Assembly (NCBI GenBank): GCA_030824075.1
Contig: JAVBYJ010000025.1
Span: forward strand, 1 to 56,337
Length of the DNA: 56,337 nt
Direction of reading: 5' to 3'
Origin: Geothrix sp.
GTDB lineage: Bacteria > Acidobacteriota > Holophagae > Holophagales > Holophagaceae
The number at the start of each line of letters is the position of its first letter. Position 1 is the first letter of the stretch. Position numbers and translations under genes: made by a program. Below the pieces are notes generated by a model, which had not been told where the DNA came from, ran no database searches, and saw nothing but the letters and a program-made list of their open reading frames with translations. This document shows positions 1 through 10,006 of this stretch, piece after piece.

Positions 1-2
1 CC

Positions 3-3000
3 GGCACCCAGCTGCTCCGCTTCGTGGGGGATCGGGCCACGTTCTCCCTGGTTCATCCGCAGCCCGGCGCCCGCGGATGGCAGGCCTTCCTGCGCACGAA
101 CCTCACGCGGGGCGCGCGGGCGCGCGAGGAAACCCTGGCCCTGCTGGGGGAAGGCATCAGCGATCCAGCGGGATCTTCCTGGCGGGACATCCCGCTGCAG
201 GAATCAGGGGGGGGATGGTCGCTGGACCTGGCGCTGACCGAGCCCGGCTCCTTCCGCGCCAAGGCCTACTGCGTGGATCCCGACGGCTTCCAGCACTGGC
301 CGGAGGGCGAGGATGCCGGTCTATCGATCCATCCCGATCGCCTGCGCACCGCGAACACGATCTACTGCGCCTTCCCCCGCATGTTCGGCGGCGCCGCGGC
401 CCGCCAGCGCCCGGATCTCGCGACGACCATCCAGACCCTCGATGCCGCGGGCTACTCGGTGATCCCGCCCTCAGGCCGCTTGCGGGATCTCACAGCTGCC
501 GTGCCCCACATCCTGGACCGCCTGGGCTGCCGCATCCTCCACCTGCTGCCCGTGGGCCCCGTGCCCACCACCTACGCCCGCATGGGCCGCTTCGGCAGCC
601 CCTACGCCCAGCTGGACCTCACCGCCATCGACTCCGCCCTGGTGGCATTCGACCGGCGCACCACCGCCGAAGACCAGTTTCTTGAATTGACAGAAGCTGT
701 CCACCAGCGTGGGGGGCAGGTCTTCCTCGATATCCTCGTGAACCACACCGGCTGGGGCTCCCGGCTGCTGGAGCACCGGTCGGACTGGTTCCGCCGGAAC
801 CCGGACGGGACCTTCCACAGTCCCGGCGCCTGGGGTACCACCTGGGAGGACCTCGTGGAGCTGGACCATGGCAGTCCGGCCCTCTGGGACACGGTGGCCC
901 GGGCCCTGCTCATCTGGTGCGGACGCGGTGTGGATGGATTCCGCTGTGACGCGGGCTACATGGTGCCCCTGCCGGCCTGGCAGTACATCACCGCCAAGGT
1001 CCACCAGGCCTATCCCGAGGCCGTCTTCCTGCTGGAGGGTCTCGGCGGTGGCTGGGAGACCACCGAAACCCTGCTCACCCAGGGCGGCATGCACTGGGCC
1101 TACTCCGAACTTTTCCAGAACCACCATCCCATCGAGGTCGCATCCTACCTGGACCACTGCCTGCGCCAAGGAGAACGAAGCGGGCTGCTGGTCCACTACA
1201 GCGAAACCCACGACAACCGGCGCCTCGCGGAACGCGGCGCCGCCTGGTCCCGCCTGCGCCATCGCCTCTGCGCCCTGGCGGGCCAGAGCGGTGGCTTCGG
1301 CTTCACGGCCGGCGCAGAGTGGCTGGCCACGGAGCGGGTGGATGTTCATGAGGCCCGCGACCTGGCCTGGGGGGCGGAGCCGAACCTGGTGGCGGACCTG
1401 GCCGCGCTCAACCGCCTGATCTCCGACCATCCCTGCTTCTTCGATGGGGCCGAGGTGCGACGCCTCAGCGCCAACGACGCGCCCGTGTTGGCCCTCTTGC
1501 GGACCTCTGCCGAAGGGCTCGACCAGGTGCTCGTGCTGGTCAATCTCGATCCGGACAAACCACACACCTGCCGCCTCGAAGCTGGCCGCGTGGACGACCT
1601 TGCCGTGGACCTTCTGGGCCAGCCCATGCCTGAACGGTCCGTTCTACCCGGCGATGGCCTGGAGGTGTCCGTCCCACCCGGCGCGAGCTACTGTCTGTCA
1701 GCCACGGCCACCCCCCGCGGCCTGTCCGGTGAAGCCTACCGGCGGACCCGGGCCCAGGCCGCCTGGGCCCTCCAGTGCCTGGCCGCGGTCCATCCTGCCG
1801 AGGCGCTCGGGCCTGGTGAGTGGCGCGGCCTGGCGAACCGCGTGGCCCGGGCCCCCATGGCTTTCCTCGCCGCGCTGCCCCATGTGGATGCAACCGCCCT
1901 CCGGCAGGATCTGCTGGCGGCCCTGGACGTGGCCCTCACCGTTCCGGTCTTCCCCCAGGTGACCCTCTGGCAGGCGGAGGACACGGGGCGCGTGAGCCTG
2001 GTCGCCCCACACCATTGGCTGCTCCTGATGGATCCCTCCCCCTTTCACGCCACCCTGCGCCTGGCGGGCCAACCCGATCTGCATCTGCGGAGCGTGGCGG
2101 TGGACGAGGGGTTCATCGCAGCCGTACCACCCTGCCCGATGCGCAAGGGAGACGCCACCCTGATCCTCAAACGCCACACAGCCGAAGCGAGCCCCCTCCA
2201 GACCGGCCCCCTCCGCTTCCTGCCGGAACGCCCGGCGCGGCCGCGGCCAGGGCGCGAGGGCCTGGCCCTGCTCACCAATGGGCGCGGCGCCATGGTCCGG
2301 ATGCAGGGTGACCTTGGTGCCATTGCCTCGAAGTACGACTGCCTCCTGGCGGCCAACCTCCACCCCTCCGCCCCTTCGGACCGCCAGGTGCTGGCCAAGC
2401 GCCTGCGGGCCTGGGTGAACGCGGACGGTTTCATCACCCCCCTGGATGGCCGCAACCTCGTCCGGTTCGAAGCGGGCCCGCCCGCCCGGTGGACCTTCCT
2501 CGCCAGTGCGGGCGATGGACGCCAGGTCGAGATCCACCTCGCCGCAGAGATGCCATGGAATCAGAACGCGGTCCTGCTGCGTTGGTCCCGGCCAGCGGCT
2601 TCGGGCGCCGAGACCGATCTGCCCGAAAGGCATCGGGTGCGCCTCACCATGCGGCTCGATCTGGAGGACCGGTCCTTCCACGGGGAGACCCACCTGGACG
2701 TGGGGACGGAAGGCCATTTCCTGGCCACCACCCAGACCTTGACGGACCGGGTGGGCTTCCGCTTCACGCCCGCGGCCGGCCGCCACCTGGAGGCCTGGAC
2801 GGAAACCGGGGCCTACCACCCTCAACCCGAGGCCTGTCTGGGCATTCCGCATCCGGTGGAAGGCTCCCGAGGTCTGGTGGCGTCCGGGGACGCCTGGAGC
2901 CCCGGCTGGTTTGATCACGCCCTGCCGCCGGGCGCGGAGCTCCGGATGACCATCAACGCCGAGGCGGATGCCCTGCCTGAATCCACTCCCTCTGACGCGC

Positions 3001-4211
3001 CTGTGGCACTCGATTTTCAAGCCCGTCTCCACCACGCCATGCAGGCCTTCCTCGCCCGCCGCGACGAGGGACTCACGGTCATCGCGGGCTACCCCTGGTT
3101 CCTCGACTGGGGCCGGGACACGCTCATTGTCTGCCGGGGGCTGTTCGCCTCAGGACAGGCGAAGGAGGCCGGTCTCATCCTGCGCACCTTCGCGGCCCTG
3201 GAAGACGGCGGCACGGTGCCCAACATGCTCGGCGCCGACAGCACCGCGGACCGGGACACCTCGGACGCCCCTCTGTGGCTGGCCGTGGCCTGTGAGGAGG
3301 CGGCGGAACACCTGGGATCCGCCTTCTTCCAGGCGAAAGCAGGAGCGCGCACCATGGCCGAGGTCCTGACTTCCCTCGGAGAGCACCTGCGGCTCGGCGC
3401 CCGCAACGGAGTGCGGATGGATCCTGGCTCGGGCCTGCTCTGGAGTCCCGCGCACTTCACCTGGATGGACACCCGGTTCCCCGCAGGCACGCCCCGGGAG
3501 GGCTACCCGGTGGAGATTCAGGCCCTGTGGATTCGCCTGCTGCGGCTTCTGGCCCGCCTGGGGGCGCCCACGAACGGCGAACCCTGGTCCGCCACGGCGG
3601 GGCGGGCCGAGACCTCCCTTGCCGCCTTCTGGCTGGAGGACCGGGGCTGGTTCGCGGATGTCCTGCTGGCTGCGAAGGAGGTGGCGGCCAAGGACGCCGT
3701 ACCGGCCGATCACCTGCGCCCCAACCAGCTCTTCCTGGTCTCGCTGGGGCTGGTGACAGGGGACCGCGCCCGGAAAGCCGTGACCGCCTGCGCCCGTCAC
3801 CTGCTGGTCCCCGGCGGCCTGCGCAGCCTGGCGCCGCTGCCCGTTTCGGTGCCCCTGCCCATTCCCGCGCCCTGGGGCGGCACCCTCAATGATCCGATCC
3901 ACCCCTACCAGGGCCGCTACGAGGGCGATGAGGACACCCGCCGCAAGCCCGCCTACCACAACGGCACGGCCTGGGTCTGGCAGCTGCCCCTGCTCTGCGA
4001 GGCGCTGGCGCTGGCCTGGGACGGGGATCCCGCCGCCCGCGCCACCGCCTGCGCCTGGCTGGGTTCGGTGGCCCCCCTCCTGGATTCAGGCTGTCTTGGT
4101 CAGCTGCCCGAAATCCTTGATGGCGACGCACCCCACGCTCCCCGTGGCTGTGACGCCCAGGCCTGGAGCGTCAGCGAGGCGCTGCGGGTGTGGGATTTGC
4201 TCGTCCGCTGA
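3..4211 (+). CDS. Glycogen debranching protein: GH13 amylase-like domain fused to GDE_C domain (5' end cut by window)
   Basis: Predicted to remove alpha-1,6 branches from glycogen. The reading frame is open to the left edge. The first possible start is GTG at 24, but the codons before it also read like protein and no ribosome site is visible, so the true start is probably upstream. Numbering from 24, the GH13 half carries all four amylase regions: DILVNHTGW, GFRCD (Asp309), LLEGLGG (Glu338) and ETHDN (Asp397). The middle (about 560-960) resembles the bacterial/archaeal GDE N-terminal beta domain. The C-terminal third has the amylo-1,6-glucosidase (GH133-like) signature GYPWFLDWGRDT (about 1023-1034) and AYHNGTAWVW. 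At roughly 1,400 residues it joins a transferase-like and a glucosidase-like module, as eukaryotic debrancher does. It lies 42 bp ahead of glgB. Family assignment is firm; bifunctionality is inferred. Confidence 0.88.
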   Translation, partial: GTQLLRFVGDRATFSLVHPQPGARGWQAFLRTNLTRGARAREETLALLGEGISDPAGSSWRDIPLQESGGGWSLDLALTEPGSFRAKAYCVDPDGFQHWPEGEDAGLSIHPDRLRTANTIYCAFPRMFGGAAARQRPDLATTIQTLDAAGYSVIPPSGRLRDLTAAVPHILDRLGCRILHLLPVGPVPTTYARMGRFGSPYAQLDLTAIDSALVAFDRRTTAEDQFLELTEAVHQRGGQVFLDILVNHTGWGSRLLEHRSDWFRRNPDGTFHSPGAWGTTWEDLVELDHGSPALWDTVARALLIWCGRGVDGFRCDAGYMVPLPAWQYITAKVHQAYPEAVFLLEGLGGGWETTETLLTQGGMHWAYSELFQNHHPIEVASYLDHCLRQGERSGLLVHYSETHDNRRLAERGAAWSRLRHRLCALAGQSGGFGFTAGAEWLATERVDVHEARDLAWGAEPNLVADLAALNRLISDHPCFFDGAEVRRLSANDAPVLALLRTSAEGLDQVLVLVNLDPDKPHTCRLEAGRVDDLAVDLLGQPMPERSVLPGDGLEVSVPPGASYCLSATATPRGLSGEAYRRTRAQAAWALQCLAAVHPAEALGPGEWRGLANRVARAPMAFLAALPHVDATALRQDLLAALDVALTVPVFPQVTLWQAEDTGRVSLVAPHHWLLLMDPSPFHATLRLAGQPDLHLRSVAVDEGFIAAVPPCPMRKGDATLILKRHTAEASPLQTGPLRFLPERPARPRPGREGLALLTNGRGAMVRMQGDLGAIASKYDCLLAANLHPSAPSDRQVLAKRLRAWVNADGFITPLDGRNLVRFEAGPPARWTFLASAGDGRQVEIHLAAEMPWNQNAVLLRWSRPAASGAETDLPERHRVRLTMRLDLEDRSFHGETHLDVGTEGHFLATTQTLTDRVGFRFTPAAGRHLEAWTETGAYHPQPEACLGIPHPVEGSRGLVASGDAWSPGWFDHALPPGAELRMTINAEADALPESTPSDAPVALDFQARLHHAMQAFLARRDEGLTVIAGYPWFLDWGRDTLIVCRGLFASGQAKEAGLILRTFAALEDGGTVPNMLGADSTADRDTSDAPLWLAVACEEAAEHLGSAFFQAKAGARTMAEVLTSLGEHLRLGARNGVRMDPGSGLLWSPAHFTWMDTRFPAGTPREGYPVEIQALWIRLLRLLARLGAPTNGEPWSATAGRAETSLAAFWLEDRGWFADVLLAAKEVAAKDAVPADHLRPNQLFLVSLGLVTGDRARKAVTACARHLLVPGGLRSLAPLPVSVPLPIPAPWGGTLNDPIHPYQGRYEGDEDTRRKPAYHNGTAWVWQLPLLCEALALAWDGDPAARATACAWLGSVAPLLDSGCLGQLPEILDGDAPHAPRGCDAQAWSVSEALRVWDLLVR

Positions 4212-4212
4212 A

Positions 4213-4258
4213 TCCATGGGCCAACGATCGGGCTTCACGCCCTAGAATGGCCCATGGA
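4213..4258 (+). promoter_or_regulatory. Inverted repeat enclosing the glgB start codon
   Basis: An 11-bp perfect inverted repeat, TCCATGGGCCA (4213-4223) with TGGCCCATGGA (4248-4258), surrounds a 24-nt loop, and its right arm contains the glgB ATG at 4254-4256. No good Shine-Dalgarno motif precedes this start. A TAGAAT hexamer at 4243-4248 could be a -10 element. Folding in mRNA would hide the start codon; whether it regulates is inference. Confidence 0.45.
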
Positions 4259-6182
4259 ACCCACCCGCTTCGCCTCGACCTTGGGCGACCTGGATTTGCA
4301 CCTGCTGGGCGAGGGGACGCATCTGCGGGCCTTTGAAAAGCTGGGAGCCCATCCTCGGACCATGCAGGGGACCACGGGCGTCAGCTTCGCCGTCTGGGCG
4401 CCCAATGCCCGCACTGTGAGCGTGGTGGGGGACTTCAACGGCTGGGACGGCCGCGCTCATCCCCTGCTTCAGGCCGGACCCAACGGGTTCTGGGAGACCT
4501 TTGTTCCCGGCTTGACGCCGGGCCTGCTCTACAAGTTCGAGATCCATGGCCCGGACGGCACCCTGCTTCCGCTCAAGGCCGATCCCTTTGCGTTCCGCTG
4601 CGAACGCGCGCCAGGCACAGCTTCCATCGTCCATGGCCTGCCCGCCTACGCCTGGAACGACGGCGGGTGGATGGAACAACGGCGAAAGAGCAAACCTCAC
4701 GCCGCCCCCCTCAGCGCCTACGAACTCCACCTGGGCTCCTGGCGGCGACGGCCCGACGGTTCCTACATGAGCTATCGGGAAATCGCGGCGGATCTGGCTC
4801 CCTACGCCAGCTGGCTGGGTTTCACCCATGTACAGCTGCTGCCGGTGATGGAACATCCCTACGATCCGTCCTGGGGCTACCAGCCGCTGGGCATGTTCGC
4901 CCCCACCAGCCGCTTTGGCGGACCGGAAGATTTCAAGGCTTTCGTGGACACGCTGCATCAGGCCGGGCTGGGGGTCATCCTCGATTGGGTTCCGGCGCAC
5001 TTTCCCGAGGATGCCCACGGCCTGGCTAGCTTCGACGGCACGCACCTCTACGAGCACGCCGACCCCCGGCAGGGGCGGCACATGGACTGGGGCACGCTGA
5101 TCTACAACTACGGCCGGGCGGAGGTGCAGAACTACCTCATCTCCAACGCGCTCTTCTGGCTCGATCAGTTCCATGTGGACGGCCTGCGGGTAGATGCGGT
5201 GGCGGCCATGCTCTACCTGGATTACAGCCGGGAGGCGGGGCAGTGGATTCCCAACCGGGACGGTGGCCGGGAGAACCTCGAAGCCGTGGCCTTCCTGCGC
5301 CGCCTGAACGAAGTGATCTACGCCCGGTTCCCGGACACCTTCACCGTGGCCGAGGAATCCACCGCCTGGCCCGGCGTGTCACGGCCCACCGATCAGGGCG
5401 GCCTCGGCTTCGGCTTCAAGTGGGACATGGGCTGGATGCACGACACCCTGCGCTACCTGGGCCAGGGCATGATGGCGCGGCCCCACCATCACAACGACAT
5501 CACGTTCTCCATGCTCTATCACGACGCGGAGAACTACGTCCTTCCCCTCTCCCACGACGAAGTGGTCCACGGCAAGCGCAGCCTCTTCGGCCGGATGCCG
5601 GGGAATTCCTGGGAGCGGATGGCCAACCTCCGCCTGCTTTACGCCTGGCTCTACGCCCACGGCGGCAAGAAGCTGCTCTTCATGGGCGGCGAATTCGCCC
5701 AGAACCGGGAATGGAACCACGACACGGCCCTGGACTGGGGCCTGCTCGACCAGCCGGATCACAAGGGCATCCATGACCTCGTGCGCGACCTCAACGGACT
5801 CTATCGCCGCCATCCGGCCCTCCATGAGGGTGACTGCCATCCAGGCGGGTTCTCCTGGATCGACTGCGGCGACCGGTTCAACAGTGTGCTCACCCTGTTG
5901 CGCCGGGCCTCGGATCCCGCGGACTTCGTGGCCGTCGCCTTCAACTTCACCGCCCTGCCCCGGCATGATTACCGCATCGGCGTCCCGGCGCCCGGTGCCT
6001 ACGTCGAATTGCTGAATACGGATTCCACCCACTACGGTGGCCGGAATCTCGGCAACACGGGCCGGGTCGAGACCGAACCGATCGCCGCCCACGGCTTCCC
6101 GCAGTCCCTGAACCTGACCTTGCCCCCACTCGCAGCGCTGTTCCTGAAACCTGAACCGCCTTCAACTGCACCACTCCGCTAG
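4254..6182 (+). CDS. glgB: 1,4-alpha-glucan branching enzyme GlgB
   Basis: Forms alpha-1,6 branches in glycogen by transferring cut alpha-1,4 chains. It has 642 residues, normal for the short bacterial form. The N-terminal CBM48/E-set region carries [20 protein letters not shown], followed by a GH13_9 barrel with [29 protein letters not shown] (nucleophile Asp314), AEEST (acid/base Glu367, the same 53-residue spacing as E. coli Asp405/Glu458) and [12 protein letters not shown]. The C-terminal beta domain is intact. The ATG at 4254 lies in a hairpin and lacks a clear ribosome site. The gene is followed after 8 bp by glgP and preceded by the debranching gene, so the three form a glycogen remodelling operon. 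Confidence 0.97.
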   Translation: MEPTRFASTLGDLDLHLLGEGTHLRAFEKLGAHPRTMQGTTGVSFAVWAPNARTVSVVGDFNGWDGRAHPLLQAGPNGFWETFVPGLTPGLLYKFEIHGPDGTLLPLKADPFAFRCERAPGTASIVHGLPAYAWNDGGWMEQRRKSKPHAAPLSAYELHLGSWRRRPDGSYMSYREIAADLAPYASWLGFTHVQLLPVMEHPYDPSWGYQPLGMFAPTSRFGGPEDFKAFVDTLHQAGLGVILDWVPAHFPEDAHGLASFDGTHLYEHADPRQGRHMDWGTLIYNYGRAEVQNYLISNALFWLDQFHVDGLRVDAVAAMLYLDYSREAGQWIPNRDGGRENLEAVAFLRRLNEVIYARFPDTFTVAEESTAWPGVSRPTDQGGLGFGFKWDMGWMHDTLRYLGQGMMARPHHHNDITFSMLYHDAENYVLPLSHDEVVHGKRSLFGRMPGNSWERMANLRLLYAWLYAHGGKKLLFMGGEFAQNREWNHDTALDWGLLDQPDHKGIHDLVRDLNGLYRRHPALHEGDCHPGGFSWIDCGDRFNSVLTLLRRASDPADFVAVAFNFTALPRHDYRIGVPAPGAYVELLNTDSTHYGGRNLGNTGRVETEPIAAHGFPQSLNLTLPPLAALFLKPEPPSTAPLR

Positions 6183-6190
6183 GACCACCC

Positions 6191-8317
6191 ATGGACAAGC
6201 TCATCCCGAAAATGCAGAAGCTCACCCAGAACCTCTGGTGGACCTGGAAGCCTGAGGTGCGCACGATCTTCCGGGACCTCGATCTGGAGCTGTACCACAA
6301 GGCCCACCAGAACCCCATGTCGGTGCTGAAGCAGATCCAGCCCGACCAGCTCGAACAGCGGGCCGCGGACGTGGACGTGCCGGCCCGCGTGGATCGCGCC
6401 CTTCGGCAACTTCAGGAGTATCTCTCCCCGGTCACCACCTGGGGGATCACCCATGCGGGAGCCATGCGGTCGCGGCCCATCGCCTACTTCTGCATGGAAT
6501 TCGGTGTCCATGAATCCCTGCCCATCTATTCCGGGGGTCTGGGCATTCTCGCGGGCGACCACCTGAAGGCCGCTTCGGATCTGGGAATTCCGCTGGTGGG
6601 CGTGGGCCTCCTCTACCACGAGGGCTACACCAATCAGGTGCTGGATGCCAACCTCTGGCAGCAGGATGTGGTGGAGCCCTTCGATATTGCGGACCTGCCG
6701 GTCACCCACACCGTGGATCGGCACGGCGAGCCCGTTCACATCATGGTGGAGATGCCCGGTCGCGTGGTCCATGCCGCCGTGCTGGAAGTCCCCGTCGGCC
6801 GCATCCGCCTGATCCTGCTCGACACGCGCGTCAAGCAGAACAGCCCCAGGGACGTGGCCCTCACGGCCCGCCTCTACGGTGGCGATCAGCGCATGCGCAT
6901 CGAACAGGAGCTGCTGCTGGGGGTGGGCGGCGCCCGCGCCCTGCGCGCCCTCGGGATCACGGCCAGCGTCTTCCACCTCAACGAAGGCCATTCCGCCTTT
7001 GCCCTGCTGGAACGTGCGCGACAACGCATCCAATCCGATGGCATGGACCCCCACAAAGCCCTGCTGGAGGTCGCCTCAGCTTCCGTGTTCACCACGCATA
7101 CCCCGGTGGACGCCGGCCATGATCGCTTTCCCGCGGACCTGGCCACAGAGTACCTACGACCCCTGGCCGAGGGCCTGCACCTGCCCATCGACGAGGTCAT
7201 GGGCCTGGGGCGGGTGAATCCCCAGGACCTCGGTTCACCGTTCCTTCCCACGGTGCTGGCCCTCAAGCTGTCCCGCCGCGCCAATGGCGTCTCCGCCCTG
7301 CACGGGGTGGTGTCCCGCAAAATGTGGAACCACCTCTACCCCGGCACCCGCGAGGAGGCGGTGCCTATCGGTCACGTCACCAACGGGGTTCACCTCCCCA
7401 CCTGGCTGGCCACCGAAATGAACCATCTCTACGAGTCGCGCCTCGGTGTGACCTACCAGAGCGCCCTCACTCGCCCCGACACCTGGACCGGCATCTTGTC
7501 CGTGTCCTCCGCCGAAATATGGGAAACCAAGCAGGTGCTGAAAGCCCGGACCATCCGCTTCATCCGGAAGCGCAGTTCAGATATGCGCGAGCGCCTGGGC
7601 CTGCCGGAAATCGAGCCGGCACCTCTGGATCCGGAAGCCCTCACCATCGGGTTCGCCCGTCGCTTCGTGCCCTACAAGCGGCCCGACCTCCTCTTCACGG
7701 ACCTGGATCGCCTGGACCGCCTGGTGAACGACCCGGATCGCCCCGTCAACCTCATCTTCTCGGGCCGGGCCCACCCGGCGGATCACACGGGCAAGGCCCT
7801 CATCCAGAAAGTGGCCCAGATCTTGGAGGATCCGCGCTTCCGCCACCGCATCCTCTTCATCGAGAACTACAACATCCACGTGGGCCGGATGCTCTACCAG
7901 GGCATCGACGCCTGGCTCAACAACCCCCAGCGCCCCCTCGAGGCCTGCGGCACCAGCGGCATGAAGGTGGTGCTCAATGGCGGCCTGCACATCTCGGTGC
8001 GGGACGGGTGGTGGGCCGAGGCCTACGACGGCGAGAATGGCTTTGCCATCGGCACGGGTGAGATCCACGCCGACCAGGCCATTCAGGATCAGCGGGATGC
8101 CGACGACCTCTTCCGGGTGCTGGAGGAGGAAGTGGTGCCGATGTACTACGAAAAGCGCAACGCCGCGGGTGTCCCCCGGTGCTGGGTGGAGCGCGTGAAA
8201 CATTCCATCCGGACCCTGGCGTGGCGGTTCAACGCCGACCGCATGGTGCAGGATTACGTCCAGCACCTCTACCTGCCCGCCGCCGTGGGCAGCAGCTGTC
8301 AGATGCCGCCACCCTGA
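6191..8317 (+). CDS. glgP: Alpha-glucan (glycogen/maltodextrin) phosphorylase, DUF3417 type
   Basis: Phosphorolyses alpha-1,4-glucan ends to glucose-1-phosphate. At 708 residues it belongs to the shorter GT35 branch with an N-terminal DUF3417 region (NLWWTWKPEVRTIFRDLD), not the roughly 830-residue E. coli type. The catalytic half has YFCMEFGVHESLPIYSGGLG, FHLNEGHSAF, FTTHTPVDAGHDRFP and the pyridoxal-phosphate lysine in EACGTSGMKVVLNGGLHIS. An AGGA motif overlapping the glgB stop precedes the ATG by about 7 nt. Together with the upstream debranching enzyme it would form the glycogen breakdown route, feeding glucose-1-phosphate back to the pathway that GlgC draws on. Confidence 0.95.
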   Translation: MDKLIPKMQKLTQNLWWTWKPEVRTIFRDLDLELYHKAHQNPMSVLKQIQPDQLEQRAADVDVPARVDRALRQLQEYLSPVTTWGITHAGAMRSRPIAYFCMEFGVHESLPIYSGGLGILAGDHLKAASDLGIPLVGVGLLYHEGYTNQVLDANLWQQDVVEPFDIADLPVTHTVDRHGEPVHIMVEMPGRVVHAAVLEVPVGRIRLILLDTRVKQNSPRDVALTARLYGGDQRMRIEQELLLGVGGARALRALGITASVFHLNEGHSAFALLERARQRIQSDGMDPHKALLEVASASVFTTHTPVDAGHDRFPADLATEYLRPLAEGLHLPIDEVMGLGRVNPQDLGSPFLPTVLALKLSRRANGVSALHGVVSRKMWNHLYPGTREEAVPIGHVTNGVHLPTWLATEMNHLYESRLGVTYQSALTRPDTWTGILSVSSAEIWETKQVLKARTIRFIRKRSSDMRERLGLPEIEPAPLDPEALTIGFARRFVPYKRPDLLFTDLDRLDRLVNDPDRPVNLIFSGRAHPADHTGKALIQKVAQILEDPRFRHRILFIENYNIHVGRMLYQGIDAWLNNPQRPLEACGTSGMKVVLNGGLHISVRDGWWAEAYDGENGFAIGTGEIHADQAIQDQRDADDLFRVLEEEVVPMYYEKRNAAGVPRCWVERVKHSIRTLAWRFNADRMVQDYVQHLYLPAAVGSSCQMPPP

Positions 8318-8422
8318 CCAACCGGCCGACCCACCGCCCGACGGTTCCGCCCCATTGCTGCTGGATAAAATTCCAACGGGCCCTTCCCGTCCGACCGATA
8401 ATGGCAGTCCGGAGCATCCGCC

Positions 8423-9052
8423 ATGGCCGGACCTGCCCGATCCCCCTCATCCGCCAAGCGCCTGGACCTTGAGCGCCGCGCCTTCCTGCACTTGCTCAGG
8501 ATGGCCAATACGATGGCGGAGCCGAAAGAGATCGCCCAGCAGCTGGTGGTCCTCACCCGGCACCTGTCAGGCTGCGAAGCTGTGGCCATCCGGCTGAAGT
8601 CCGGCCCGGGCTTTCCCTATGCCGCCACCCTGGGTTTTCCGGATCGCTTCGTGACCCTGGAGGATGACCTCTGCGCCACGGACGAGGATGGCCACCTCCT
8701 GCGGGACGGACAGCGCAAGCCGATCCTCGCCTGCCTTTGCGGCCGGGTGTTGTCGGGCCGGGTGGATCGCTCCCAGCCCTTCTTCACGGACCGGGGCAGC
8801 TTCATCACAGCCTCCACCAGTGACCTGATGGCGTCCCATGCCCAGACCCAGCACCTGGGGCGCACCCGCACCAGATGCCACGCCGCAGGCTACGAAACCG
8901 TCGGTCTCTTTCCCATCCGGCGGGATGATGTGACCTACGGCTTGATCCAGTGCAACGATCGGCGGCCCGGCCGGCTCACGGCGGAAACCATCGACCTGAT
9001 GGAGAACCTCGCCGTCAGCGCCGCGCACCTGTTCCAGTTGGCGATGGCCTGA
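8423..9052 (+). CDS. GAF-domain protein of sensor-kinase type, stand-alone
   Basis: A 209-residue cytosolic protein that is essentially one GAF domain. The segment ACLCGRVLSGRVDRSQPFFT followed by GSFITASTSDLMAS matches the GAF subtype usually found in front of histidine kinases and PAS domains, and the ending YGLIQCNDRRPGRLTAETID is the usual last GAF strand and helix. No kinase, cyclase or DNA-binding domain follows, so the output is unknown. The CxCG pair (about residues 111-114) could bind a ligand, but this is speculation. It sits 105 bp after glgP and 87 bp before an HDOD gene, between the two arms of the glycogen locus, so a signalling role there is possible. The ATG at 8423 is the first in-frame start that keeps the domain whole. 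Confidence 0.75.
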   Translation: MAGPARSPSSAKRLDLERRAFLHLLRMANTMAEPKEIAQQLVVLTRHLSGCEAVAIRLKSGPGFPYAATLGFPDRFVTLEDDLCATDEDGHLLRDGQRKPILACLCGRVLSGRVDRSQPFFTDRGSFITASTSDLMASHAQTQHLGRTRTRCHAAGYETVGLFPIRRDDVTYGLIQCNDRRPGRLTAETIDLMENLAVSAAHLFQLAMA

Positions 9053-9139
9053 GGGCAAGGCCTTCTCGAGCACCGAATTCATGTCCATCCGGTGGAATGA
9101 AGATGAGGTGGTATGAAGTGCTGATCGAGGTGTGCCCGC

Positions 9140-9988
9140 ATGACCATGTCCCCGCAGGAAGTCATCCACAACCTTGGCGACCTCCCCCCGTTGCCTCGGG
9201 TGGCGACCCGGGTCATCCGGATCTCGGCGGCGTCGGAAACCTCCTCCGAAGAGCTCCAGAACCTGATCCGCACGGACCAGGCGCTGACGGCGCAGGTCCT
9301 GAAGATCGCCAACTCCGCCCTTTTCGGCAGGGTGCGAGAGGTCACCACCTTGACCCAGGCGATCCTGACGCTGGGCTTCTCCACCGCTCGAAGCGTGGTG
9401 CTCGCTTCCAGCGTCAAGAACCTGTTCACCCGAGGTCCGGTGGGCCTTCAGGAGCGCATCCTCTGGGAGCATGCTCTGGTGACAGCCCTGACCGGAAGCG
9501 CGTTCAGTCAGGCGATGGCGTTCCCCCAGACCGAGGAAGTCTTCCTGGCCGGCCTGGTGCATGACATCGGGAAAAGCGTTCTGGCCCTGAAGTTCCCCGA
9601 TCACTACGGCACCCTGCTCCGCCGCATCAAGGAACAAGGAGGAGACGGACTCACCCTGGAACTCGAGGCCTTCGGGTTCGACCATGCCACGGTCGGCGAG
9701 GCTTTGCTCAGGTCCTGGAACATCGCACCGGGCATCGAGGCCGTGGTGCGCTGGCACCACGATCCCCTCCAGGCCTCACCCGATCACCGCCGACTGGTGG
9801 CGCTTGTCGCCCTTGGGAATCAGATGGCCATCGACATCCAGGTGGGCTTCGGTGGGCCGGATACGCTCGCCAGGGCCACCCGGGCTGCCCTGGACATCCT
9901 GGGACTGGACGATGCCACCTACCAGGAGGCTCGGACCTCGGCCCTGGGAGCCCTGGAGCGGGACAAGGCCCTCATCGCCGATTTCTGA
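9140..9988 (+). CDS. HDOD-domain signalling protein
   Basis: A 282-residue protein consisting of one HDOD domain, the HD-related output module common in bacterial signalling. Visible landmarks are LPPLPRVATRVIRISA near the N-terminus, NLIRTDQALTAQVLKIANSA, and an HD-like core FLAGLVHDIGKSVLAL; this copy retains HDIGK, which many HDOD proteins lose. No receiver or GGDEF domain is attached. The ATG at 9140 is followed by a second ATG two codons later; neither has a strong ribosome site. The gene ends 18 bp before the convergent pgi stop. Together with the GAF gene it may form a small two-gene signalling unit; target unknown. Confidence 0.85.
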   Translation: MTMSPQEVIHNLGDLPPLPRVATRVIRISAASETSSEELQNLIRTDQALTAQVLKIANSALFGRVREVTTLTQAILTLGFSTARSVVLASSVKNLFTRGPVGLQERILWEHALVTALTGSAFSQAMAFPQTEEVFLAGLVHDIGKSVLALKFPDHYGTLLRRIKEQGGDGLTLELEAFGFDHATVGEALLRSWNIAPGIEAVVRWHHDPLQASPDHRRLVALVALGNQMAIDIQVGFGGPDTLARATRAALDILGLDDATYQEARTSALGALERDKALIADF

Positions 9989-10006
9989 TCCGGCCCCGGC
10001 GGGACT

